A DNA stretch of 64,000 nt from Tachypleus tridentatus (lineage: Eukaryota; Arthropoda; Merostomata; Xiphosura; Limulidae), in contig NC_134835.1 of the NCBI RefSeq assembly GCF_004210375.1, positions 67,052,447 to 67,116,446 of the forward strand. The letters are read 5' to 3'. Shown piece after piece: positions 1-9,980 of the stretch; within the stretch, counting starts at the first letter, position 1, and each line of letters starts with the position of its first letter. The position numbers were made by a program, and so were the translations under genes. A model generated the notes under the pieces. That model did not search any database. It had not been told where the DNA came from and worked only from the letters and a program-made list of their open reading frames with translations.

Positions 1-260
1 TTAATGCAAATTAAAACCAAATTATTATATTGTGCATGAATAAAAAGCATAAAGAAAGAACTTTATTTTTTATCTATAAAATGTTTAACATGTCATTCTA
101 AATCCAGCAGTATCAAAATGTGTTTAAATTTCAGCATCTTATTTTTTACATAAAACAGATTGGTAGTGAGAAGACACATGGGAATTTACACACACAATAA
201 TTTTTAGTAAGAACCTTGACTCATTCTTTTACCTCATAGCCCACAATTAAGTACAATATA
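1..260. other. AT-rich sequence, nothing recognised
   Basis: No coding pattern, repeat or RNA gene was recognised here. It is ordinary AT-rich non-coding sequence leading up to the first SINE. Confidence 0.6.
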
Positions 261-541
261 GGTCTGGCATGGCCAAGTTGGTTAAAGCGTTCAACTCGTT
301 ATCTAAAGGTTGCAGGTTTGAATCCCAGTCGCACCAAACATGCTTGCCCTTTCAACCATGGGATCATTATATGTGATGGCCAATCTCCCTATTTGTTGGT
401 AAAAAAGAAGCCCAAGAGTTGGCGATGGGTGGTAATGAATAGCTGTCTTCCCTCTCGTCTTACACTGCTAAATTAGGACAGCTAATGCAGATAACCCTCA
501 TGTAGCTTTGCACAAAATTCAGAAACAAAACAAAAACAAAT
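261..541 (+). mobile_element. tRNA-derived SINE, family A (full length, diverged)
   Basis: The 5' end looks like a tRNA gene: a box A-like stretch tggccaagttggtt at about 270 and a box B-like ggtttgaatccc at about 314, ending in a tRNA-like cacca. The body follows with segments seen in every family A copy in this window: the 'ctcgccctttcaaccatg' region, 'gcccaagagttggcgatg', 'ttccctctcgtcttacactgc' and the tail 'gtagctttgcacaaaattc'. It ends in an A/C-rich simple tail. It is more diverged than the copy at 7,555 and no clean target-site duplication was found. SINEs of this kind are transcribed by RNA polymerase III and depend on a LINE for retrotransposition. Confidence 0.85.
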
Positions 542-1080
542 AAAATGAAGTAATATTTTCAGTTTAAAGCAACTCTATGAATAAACTTGGAACTAATAAT
601 TTTACAATTAAATTTTGAGGTTTCATAGAGAATAATTATTTGGATGGCAGGCTTATTTAACTTATAAAATAATGGATGATATTGTATTGAAACTACAAAG
701 TATGAAAGAAACACTTTTAATTTGTTAGGACTAGACAATATTTTTGACAGTATTAGAAAAACTGATGTAATATTTGATAATATCTAATTCCACTACTGTT
801 GTGGATTGGAAACTTAGTCATTCTATAGATTTATTTATTAACATGTTTTAACTTTTGTATGTTTGTTTGGATACTTTTAATTAAGTCAAATTTTGAAATA
901 TTATGATTTTTAAAGTATCCAAGTTTTCACAGATGTGATATAACATGTGGACACTGTATTGATATAAAATTTCTCTTTGTTTATTTTCATTGAAAATGGC
1001 CAGTGAAGTGGATTATTTCAAATTCTTGAAGATTGATAGTATAAGTAAAACTTATTATTATTAATATGGACATAGGTTGA
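542..1080. other. AT-rich non-coding, nothing recognised
   Basis: No feature could be supported in this stretch. Confidence 0.5.
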
Positions 1081-1900
1081 AATAATGAAGGAGTTGTTTC
1101 TTTTGAAAGAATAGAGAAATCAGTGGCAAACAACACTGAGAGTGATATGCTAGAGCAGGTATTCTTCCTAATAAAGATTTTGTAATTTTTACTGAAAATA
1201 GTGTATCTTTCATTATCAAAGATTACATTATTTCTCCTAAAGGTATTATTATGAATCTTATTAAACCTGTCTGCATGGTCAGTTCTGATGTAGAGTCTCT
1301 ATACATTTATAAACATTCCTTTGAGTTAGATACCAATTTAGTTTTATTAAAATAAATATATTTAAAAAATTATTCCAAAATACAAATTCGATAAACTTTT
1401 GGAACTTGATTCTAAAGATCAATATTTTATCCTTAATAAAAAAATTTATGAAAACTGATAATGTTACTGTGGGATCTAGTTTATATCCTAGTTTAGCTAA
1501 TGCATTCTATAACAATAAAAACCAAATATGGTTGTTTTTGCTTAAACATCCAACAACCTTTAAGTACAGAATCTTCTGTTGAATTTGGAATTTTGTATAT
1601 ATATATTTCTCTCCTTAGACACCCTTTTTCAGTATATAGAAACAGGTTTTTAAAATAGGATGCTTTCATAAGAAACTTGTACTGGTGTATTTGCTAATTT
1701 TGAAACTTTTTTTCACATTCTTCAAACTTAAGTTAATTGTAGTTTGGGTATTTAGTCTTCTGAATAACTAAAAATTTTTGTCATCCAACACAAACAATAC
1801 AACAGCAGTGAAAGTTTTCAAAAGTAATTAACCTCTTTCTTTTACCATCTACTATATTCAAAAGACTGTGAAGAAACAATTAAATAGACCAAATAACATG
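1081..1900 (+). pseudogene. Reverse-transcriptase relic, probably Penelope-like element
   Basis: Conceptual translation of the plus strand in shifting frames gives SSDVESLYIYK near 1,283-1,315 and VTVGSSLYPSLANAFYNN near 1,465-1,515. These resemble reverse-transcriptase motif A (a DV-SL-T/Y signature) and motif B (a GS-LSP-LAN signature) of Penelope-like retroelements. The spacing of about 60 codons fits that family. There are stops and frameshifts throughout, no catalytic YxDD motif was found, and no flanking ends are visible. It is therefore an old fragment. A LINE RT relic is the main alternative. The limits given are approximate. Confidence 0.42.
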
Positions 1901-2039
1901 ATTCTTTCAACTGTAAATAAACTAACCAAAATCTTTAATTCATTGTAAGACAAAGGGATCTTAGTGTAATGAGTAATCAGTCTTGTAACCTACCCAGGCA
2001 GTGTGCTATTGCTAATAATGGGGCAAAAAATATTTTAGT

Positions 2040-2510
2040 GTGTATCTAGAGCGGTTATAATTTCATTGTATAAGTGACTAGTTAAACCACATTTGAAATA
2101 TTGACTTCAGTCTTACCTTAGGAACAGCATTACATTGTTAGAAATGTTCAGAGGAGAGTTACTAGAATTGTACCTAGAATGAAGGACCAATTATATGAGG
2201 AAAGATTAAGATATGTGAAATTGTTTTCTTATGAAAAGAAAGTATCAGAAGGTATCTGATTGAAGTATTTAAGATTGTAAAGAATTAAAGGTGTCAATAC
2301 ATCATCTTTTTTATACTTAATGGTTAAAATAGCATGACTGGGAAACACAAATACAAATTTTGGCAAGGAAAGAGTCATCTTCAGCTAAGATAGTTTTGGT
2401 TTTATAACAAGATGGTTGCCTTTAGGTATTTTGGAGGCAGTAAATTTAAGTGAGTTTAAGATAAAATTTGATAACTATACAAATGATAAAGGCTGGCTTA
2501 AAGATTTTTT
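2040..2510 (+). pseudogene. LINE ORF2 C-terminal relic (CR1/L2/Jockey-like)
   Basis: The plus-strand translation, broken into several frames, reads in order as the region downstream of the RT domain of chordate/arthropod LINEs: a KPHLEY-type start near 2,080, an arginine-rich segment ending VTRIVPRMKD near 2,160-2,190, then LYEERLRYVKLFSYEKK near 2,192-2,240, an LIEVFKI-like segment, and FKIKFDNY near 2,455. This order (HLEY, NVQRR, LxYEERL, LFSLEKR, FK-KLD-Y) is well known from CR1/L2 and Jockey ORF2 proteins. The relic is separate from the RT relic upstream. I cannot tell whether they belong to one insertion. No 3' end or TSD was seen. Confidence 0.55.
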
Positions 2511-4645
2511 ATTTTTTTATTTCTTTACTTCATAGTTTTTGATTAGTTTAAAGGATGGACAGCTGAGATGGAACAGTTGGTCCCATGTTTTCCCTAAATA
2601 TTATATTAACATTATATATCTTGTTCTTCATACTTTCATGCACAGAGCTTTATATAACACCTTCTGTATACTGAAAACGCTCCTATGTCCTGATGATAAT
2701 AACTTTCTTCCCTCGTGATTGACTCTGGTGTATAATTAAAGTAATCAGAGATTGTCAGTATGCTTATTACAGCCATACTCCTTCACCAGTATTTGAATGA
2801 GCACACGGTGCTTGTTTAGAACCACTGGGAAATGTGTGACATAAAAATAACACCATAATTTCAGCACTTTATTGAGAGAATGGCATTTCCTGATAAAATG
2901 AGAGAATAAAATGTGAAATTAGGAGTTTACTAATATATGGTGAATAAAATTATTTTCACATTAAAAATAAAATGATTCCAGCAAGATTCACATTAAACTG
3001 CAAAATCCAAAAATGAGCTACTGTTAATGGTGAAAACAGAACAGTGTTGAATTATATTCAGTTATTTTTGACACTTGTTAATTATCTACTTTTTTAAAAT
3101 ATTCAAGAGAATTTGAATTTTTTTAAGTGAGGTTTCTTCTGATAGTAATGTATTGAACAAAAGTATATTTTAATTTTACATAAATACTGTGAACTTAAAT
3201 ATTTAAAAATTACAATAGTGAACTTCTATTCATCTTGAGATTCCCAGTAATAAATAGATTCTTTGCTGAAAAATTAAACAATAACACAATAAGTAGTTGG
3301 ACTTGAAACTATGAGCTGTTTGTTAATGAATAACTTACAAGATTGAAGAAGAAGAAAATATTGTTGCAGAGATGTAGTATAAGATTATGTGATGAATTAT
3401 TTACATATATATTTAATGGTAATAATTACTTTAGTTACATTTTAGTGATAAAAAGTTAGGTATTCTGTACTTTTGGATGATATAAGAGCATGCTTTGATG
3501 GTTTAAAGTCCTATTGTTTTATAAATAACTAAGATATTATACTTAAAATACTATAATATATTTGGCAAAAACAGTAGTTTTATGTGTATGTACCTTATAC
3601 TTATATATTTTATACTATTTTAATTTAGCTAGATTAGTAATTTTTTGTCTCTTTGAAATTTAACTTTCAAAATGTTTTATCTGGGTTTTAAAAATGTGAT
3701 ATTTTATCAATTGCACATACGAGAATATCCCTCATGTAACATTAGAGAGAAATGTTTTTGGAAGACATAGGTATATCTGAATTTTGCAGTAAGTGGATAT
3801 AAATGTTTATTCAGATGTATCCAAATTACACAGCAAATGGATTAAATAGGGTAAAATGCTTTATGGTGTGCAAGTAGAATTCCCATAATGACTATATAAA
3901 GAAATAATTAAACTGAAAAAAATTTAAACACTTTTTTATTTTATTATATAATCATTCATTTTAGTGATTTACAAACACAGGCATATTCTGTTATGTCTCA
4001 CATGTTTACTTTCAGCTGTTTTGAGAAAACTGTTCTATAGTGCCTATCATTTACCAACTTAAATCCCATATCTTTTGTTCTGAGCTTCTATGTTTCCTTG
4101 ATTGTTGGAAGATGTTGGGACGCTTATATGAGTGTGCCTTGCCCAAATAATATGGCATTTTATGTTAGCACCTTCATAAATGGCCAAGTAAATAAAATAA
4201 TAATAATAATAATTAGAATTACTTAAATGGGACTAATTACTACCATAACTTTTGTCATTATATTTGTATATTTATTCTTTTTCTCTATGATTACGTAAAT
4301 TTAGATTACTTAAAAAATGTAGCGATCAGAACAATAATTAAAATTACTTTTTTCATGAATACGTAAAATGAGTTCTTGTCTGTTCAATTTGTTACGGTTC
4401 TAGACCTACTTTAATCAAAACTTGTGTTTTGTGTAGTTAATAGAAAAAATTAATTCTATATTGGTGTTGTATTTATTCTTGGCTATTTCTCCATTTATAC
4501 ATGCAAGTATTTGATTTTTATATTGAAAATAAGTGCATTTTATATAATGTACGATTGATCCACAAGTCAAAAAATACTAAAATATTACTTCTTCAGTTCT
4601 GCTATTCGTCATTAGCTTCTTAAGGCTCAATTTGTTGTTGACACA
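2511..4645. other. AT-rich non-coding; only a short (aat)n run recognised
   Basis: About 2.1 kb with no coding or repeat structure that I recognise, apart from a short (aat)n run near 4,196-4,214. Confidence 0.5.
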
Positions 4646-4646
4646 T

Positions 4647-4856
4647 GTACATGCTCGCTCTTTCAACCATATGTACGTTATAATGTGACAGTCAATCCCA
4701 CTATTCGTTGGTAAAAGAGTAGCTCAAGAGTTGACGATGAGTGGTGATGACTAGCTGCCTTCCCTCTAGTCTTACACTGCTAAATTAGGTAAGGCTAGTG
4801 CAGATAGCCCTTGTGTAGCTTTACGCGAAATTCGAAAAACAAAACAAACAAACAAA
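4647..4856 (+). mobile_element. SINE family A, 5'-truncated
   Basis: The copy begins at the equivalent of 'acatgctcgccctttc', so the tRNA-like head is missing, as is usual for 5'-truncated retrotransposed copies. The body (gttataatgtgacagtcaat, gagttgacgatgagtgg, ccttccctctagtcttacac) and the tail (gcagatagcccttgtgtag, then an aaacaaacaaac-type end) are intact. Confidence 0.88.
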
Positions 4857-5199
4857 ATCTTCTTTCTGTCCTCTAAGCATTGCTTAAAAAAGTTTTGCTC
4901 TCGGTGCACCAATATACATACCCATCAATTTCATGCTGTTTTTGAACATGTACATATGTATCACTTCACTTCTTTTCTAGCAGTAGTATTGTTACACTTA
5001 CATTGGTGCAGCTGTCTCTCTCTATTATTCATACTCGATTCTCACTTTCTCGATTTTCACAGTATTGTTTTTAGACATGTGTTTTTTTTTTCCATGTGAC
5101 TACAATTTCTATTTGTGCCTCTTTGCGATTTCAAAATTTTAAGTAGTTTTATTTTACTCTGTTTCTATTCAGTTATTCCAACAATATTTTTTTCTTGTG

Positions 5200-7210
5200 A
5201 AACTATCTCCACTGAATGTTGGTCCTACTTCCTTAGTTACCTCCAAAACCTAGGGTACAGTTTATATCTCACATTATAGCCTGTGCCCTAGGGACCTTTT
5301 CAGTTAGTGCAGAATTTTGTTATTTTTGTTCAGGCTTGTTTTTGTTTATAGCAAATTATTATTAGCCAGAAGTTTGGATCTGCTGTTTTATTTTACTTTC
5401 AATATTTTCAATATTAAAATTACTGGAATCAATCAGGTTGCAGGTGGGGTTAACTTGGATGTGAAAGTCAATTTGAATATGCAGTGAAATTAGCCATTAT
5501 ATGTGTCAACCTGCTACTTCTGATGTTGCTCATAGTCCTCCTTAACATGTACAACACAATTGGGATCTTCACAGCCTTCTTTCTCTTACTGGTTTTGCTG
5601 TATCTTAACTGTGCCCTTACTGCTGAGTCAGCTAGTTCTAATATGGCATTTTTAAACATAATTTCTCAGGTGTGTTCTGTTTCATACATTTCACCAATTT
5701 CTTATAATGCCCTTCGTTCTAGCTAGCTTTGTTACATGATATTCCATCTTCTCAATAGTTTGTGTTTCCCCTTCCTCAGATGTTAGGGTTCACACAGAGT
5801 TTTTTATCTCTCAGTTGGTTGATGACGCTAGCATGCCTCACCCTCCAGGGCCTTCAGATCAGTTTGCTTTAGCGCATCATCAGGCTGAATTTCCATTTCT
5901 TGATTCCTAGCAGTTAGAATTGCTTATACCCATGTAGCAGTGGACCCTGTTGGTTTATCCCATGCCCAATATAACCAACTTCTTACCTTATCAACTTTCC
6001 TACAGTACTTGTCTACCATCCATCTCGTTTTCCTGAGACATTCCACCACAATCCTGAGAGCTTTTCAACGGTTAGCCTTCACTTTGCCACATTTGTCTTC
6101 TTGGACGCTTTCCTTACACCCGTGGTTTCTCTTTTTTTTGGGTTTTACTCGGAAGGGTTGTAGTATTCTGCCAAATTCGTTGATCACCTAAATATCTCTG
6201 AGACTTACATAGGGTCCCTTTCTCCAGCAGTCTGTTTTCAGAAACTTTCCTTAGACTTTGGAATTCTGTGTGGAATTGGTGGATAGCACTTGACGTTTAC
6301 ATCTTTGGTCGATTGTGTGTGTCTCACTTTAAGCCTATACAAGCCACTACTACTGTATGATGTCACGTTCCTTCCCAGCCCTTACCAATTTCTATCTCCT
6401 AGAGTTCCTCCTCGCGTTGTGTTATTCAATACCAATGGACATATTGCCAACGGTACTGGTAACTACCCAGTGGGAACTTGATTGACTGACTGTGTTCTCC
6501 TGTGGCGAGTTTTCACCATAGCTCAGTGGGTTATTTAAGAAAATTCTGAGTTACTTGTCATTTACTTTTTTTCTCCTTCTCCATTGTATCTGGTACCCAT
6601 TTTCTTTCTATTGCCTCAGGATCATACCACCAGTCAATGTCTGTTCAGAGGCTGTACAAAATATTCTCCTCCACTGAACGTGTAAGTAATTTTTCTAAGT
6701 TTTTTCCAGATTTTTTTGTGTTACCCAAGAAAACTGGGGATTGGCAGCCTGCAATTGATTTTTACCATCTTAATTTATTTTTTGGTTCTGCTCTTATTTA
6801 CAATAGAGACTTTTCTCACCCTCAGGTGTGTTTTTCTCCGGGTTTATGGACGACCAAAATAGATGCCACAAATGTTATCCGCATATTCCAATACCTCATC
6901 TGTGAATTTGCTATCTTTGGTTTGTTTATCATGGGGTAATTTATCACTACCTGCGTGTTTTTTTTTTAGCTTGCTTCTGCTCTATCTGTCTCTTGTCGAG
7001 TGGGCAGGCCTCTTGCTCGACAATTCCACGCTTTGGGATTGAGCTTCTACAATTAAATAAACGAATGACTTCTGTTAGCTTGTTCTAAGCAGGAGTCTAC
7101 TCATAACATTCATCTGCTGCTCCTGGAAGCAGTTCATGTGGGTTGGTTATTCAAGTTGGAAAAGTTATTCCTTGTACAACAGTACCTTAAGAAGCTGTGC
7201 AGTATTAGAA
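5200..7210 (+). pseudogene. DIRS-type retroelement relic (gag-like region and reverse transcriptase)
   Basis: At 6,637-6,939 the plus strand encodes VLPKKTGDWQPAIDFYHLN followed by GLWTTKIDATN. These match the start of the RT domain of DIRS-type elements (consensus 'PKKTGDWRPVIDL-LN ... WTTKIDL-DAY'). Downstream, near 7,110-7,185, a shifted frame reads LLEAVHVGWLF-LEK, the segment that follows in the same RT (known pattern 'EAVRLGWLVN-DKS'). The sequence from about 5,200 to 6,600 is GC-richer than its surroundings and shows discontinuous reading frames, consistent with a decayed gag-like upstream region. Frameshifts and stops make it non-functional. RNase H, methylase and recombinase regions are not found next to it, so it is truncated. 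Outer limits are estimates. Confidence 0.65.
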
Positions 7211-7542
7211 ACATGTATGTGAATAACCAATGCAGTTTAAAGTGAGTGTTCATCATAACAGCACACTTTAAGTTTTATTTATTTAGTTTTATAATTTCAT
7301 GTAAGTGCTTTTAAAAACCAAAATGTTTTTTATACATATAAAAATTACATTTTTATTACTGGATTTTGTCTGTCACCCCTTCTCTTTGCCAAAAGGTGGT
7401 TTAAAGATTTCTCTATGATTTAATCTGCCATGTGGAAAAAAATAATAATAATATGTCTGTCTAGTGTTTACATTTTAAAATCGTGGATAAAAACTACAGG
7501 TGAATTAAAATTTAAAAAATAATTAATTTTATACCTGATGTT

Positions 7543-7554
7543 AAATTCACTAAC
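7543..7554. repeat. Target-site duplication of the 7,555 SINE (left copy)
   Basis: aaattcactaac is repeated perfectly at 7,828-7,839 on the other side of the SINE. Confidence 0.93.
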
Positions 7555-7827
7555 GGTCCTACATAGCCAGGTGGTTAAGGCACTCAAATCGTAATCCGAG
7601 GCCGAGGGTTCGAATCCCCGTCACACCAAACATGCTCGCCCTTTCGGCCGTGGGGCATTATAATGTGACAGTCAATCTTACTATTTGTTGGAAAAGAGTA
7701 GCCCAAGAGTTGGCGGTGGATGGTGATGACTAACTGTCTTCTCTCTAGTCTTACACTGCTAAATTAGGGACGGCTAGCACAGATAACCCTTGTGTAGCTT
7801 TGCGCGAAATTTAAAACAAACCAAACC
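7555..7827 (+). mobile_element. SINE family A, full length with 12-bp TSD
   Basis: This is the best-preserved complete family A copy in the window. The tRNA-like head has box A (tagccaggtggttaagg) and box B (gggttcgaatcccc) and ends in cacca. The common body follows, then the tail gcacagataacccttgtgtagctttgcgcg and an A-rich end. It is flanked by perfect 12-bp direct repeats, aaattcactaac, at 7,543-7,554 and 7,828-7,839, the expected mark of target-primed reverse transcription. The anticodon-loop region (…atcgtaatc…) suggests, weakly, descent from a CGT-anticodon (threonine) tRNA. Confidence 0.95.
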
Positions 7828-7839
7828 AAATTCACTAAC

Positions 7840-8484
7840 CGTTGCCAAGATGTTCTGGTGTGGCAGTGGTTTAAAGTTGCTAAGATTTCGTGAAGTAATC
7901 CAAAGTTTCCAGCCATAGTCGTTCAAATAGCTACAACATGTAAGCTGCTAGTACTAACAGGCGTTTAATAGGATTACAAACAATCTGGTATAGATAATTA
8001 ATATATTATAGGTATTAGTGTCAAAACTGGTTCAGTATAATGGTGACTCCAAGTTAACGGTTCGTAACATTGAGGATAAATTAATATGGTACTGATTTAA
8101 AGATACCAACTTTACTTCTAATGGTAGTAAGCTTATATAGCATTGGTTTAAGTTCTCGAACTATCACCTCGACACATAAATTAATTGGCCATCTTTCTAT
8201 GACTTTGTCTATATAACTTTCCTGTGTCAATCTTTTGACCTTCTATAACTATATTTTCCGGACAAATATTGAGCAATTTATCCTGTCTAACGTCAAACGT
8301 TTCCCCAAATAAACATTCAGGGTAAACTTGGTGATTACGTTTTCTTTTTAGGCCTAACAACTATGGATCCAAGGTTTTGCGTCCCATTATTAAAAAGACA
8401 AAGTACTTCATACCAGGGAGCCGAGGATTCACCTTAAGAGTGATGATCGAATTCTGCTATTTGATTAAACTAGCCTACGAGTTT
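7840..8484. other. Non-coding, nothing recognised
   Basis: No supported feature. The last 100 bases (from about 8,385) may be the diverged 5' part of the SINE-like piece that follows. Confidence 0.4.
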
Positions 8485-8592
8485 GTGGGGGAAGGGGTTG
8501 CATTGACTAGCTGCTTTTCATCTAGTCTACGATTTGAAAAGTAGGAACAGATAGCCTTCAAGTAGCTTTTATGCGCAAATCAACAAACAACC
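8485..8592 (+). mobile_element. SINE family A-like 3' fragment (diverged)
   Basis: It contains the order 'gactagctgc', 'catctagtcta', 'cagatagcc', 'aagtagctttta', 'gcgcaaat' and an aacaaacaa tail, which parallels the 3' half of family A with several gaps. It is strongly diverged, so the assignment is tentative. Confidence 0.5.
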
Positions 8593-8632
8593 TTTTAATT
8601 CACAATGGAATTGCAGACTCACACCACCAGAA

Positions 8633-8698
8633 GCTGGTTGGCAGAGCACAGGTAGTTCATTGTGTAGCTTTGTGCTTAATTCAAAAGCAAACAAACAA
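8633..8698 (+). mobile_element. SINE family B 3' fragment
   Basis: ctggttggcagagcacaggtagttcattgtgtagctttgtgcttaattc followed by an aaacaaacaa tail matches the 3' end of the family B copies at 16,261 and 12,654. The 5' half is missing or unrecognisable. Confidence 0.6.
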
Positions 8699-8719
8699 TC
8701 TTTCCACCCTTACCAACTG

Positions 8720-9980
8720 GGTTTAGCTTTTAATTTGATTGACTTATACTTCCATGTCTTTTTGTTCTCATAATTTGTTTCAGGTGTCTTTTCATGAGAT
8801 TAAGCACCTTATCTTCTTTTTGGCATTTTATCTCCATCATACTTTGGAGGAAATTCTCCAGTTGGGCATGTGGACCACACCACATATGTACATCTTTACT
8901 ATCTGCATTGGATTGCTGTTTCTTGATAATTGGTTTATCATCTACCACCTGCAGTCATTCTTCAGATTTTCTTTCACCTTTTCTTCTAGTTGAGATGAGA
9001 TTTCTTACCACTTTCCATTTCAAAGCCATTGGGGGAATAGACTATGGAAACCTCCTTCTGAGTGTGAAAGTGTTAGATGATACAAACAATGATGAAACTA
9101 TTCAATTCAGAGTAGGACAGTGGTGTTCTGTTGGTGTAGCTGGTATTTTCTCCAATTTGATATTCCATCTTTCTTTATTAGTTCTCAGTGGCTAGGTTTT
9201 GGGTTTAGAGCTGAACCAGTCAGCATAGATTTGCACATATGTATTACATGTCTCTCTGTTTGCTCACTTAGTTATATTCTTGTTCACTCCACCTGTGTTG
9301 GTCATGTTAGTGGTACTTGCAGATCAAAACTGTTCTTCTTTTATTCTCTCCCTCACTTTTCGTATAACAAGGATGCTTTTGCACAAGGTGACTCCTGTCA
9401 GATTGTTTTTAAGTGGGAGCATTTACTGTCCAGGGGCATCTTTCTTGTGCCCATCATTCATATGTCAGGTTCTTGGATTGGTCAAACAATTTATCGTATT
9501 GTTGTCATGTGTCCCATTCACAGATCATTGGATACGAATTTCCCTTTGGTCTGCTGAGCCTGAAGTGAAAACAGTATGATCCTGGCTGATGATGGCTGAG
9601 TTTTGGACTGCAATTTAATTGGTGGCAGTATGATCCTCTTTCCTACACCCCCATGGATGTCAGTTCCTGGTGGCTAGGTTAAGATACAATTGACTTGTCA
9701 TGTCTGGTCTGTTATACCCTAGCCACTCGACACCTAGGGACATATCTTTTTTACTCTCACTCACATTCATGTAATCTATGGGATTGAGATTCAGATATTG
9801 TGTGGTTTTGATCCCTATCCAACCATTTTTCTTTCCATTTTGGATGTTTCCTCACATTTTCCACCCATTTCTGCATCACCACTTTCATGTAAGTGGTAGG
9901 GTTTGAACATGGTGTAAGCACCCATGTATGATACTTTAATGTGAGGATCTCCACTTTTTGGGTGTTCTTCAGATGCTTTT
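8720..9980. other. Unidentified GC-richer stretch, probably an old retroelement fragment
   Basis: This stretch is less AT-rich than its neighbours and carries several overlapping medium open frames on the plus strand (8,739-8,993, 8,794-9,195, 9,120-9,557, 9,280-9,579). In base composition and frame structure it resembles the DIRS relics at 5.2-7.2 and 17-18 kb. I could not match any translation to a family. The open frames are more likely a consequence of composition and decay than genes. Confidence 0.3.

Noticed and set aside
7555..7630. Possible functional tRNA gene
   Set aside because: The tRNA-like boxes are the head of a SINE. The stems do not pair well, and the sequence continues into the SINE body and is flanked by SINE target-site duplications. 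The same applies to the heads at 261, 24,143, 26,099 and 63,961. A tRNAscan run would settle it.
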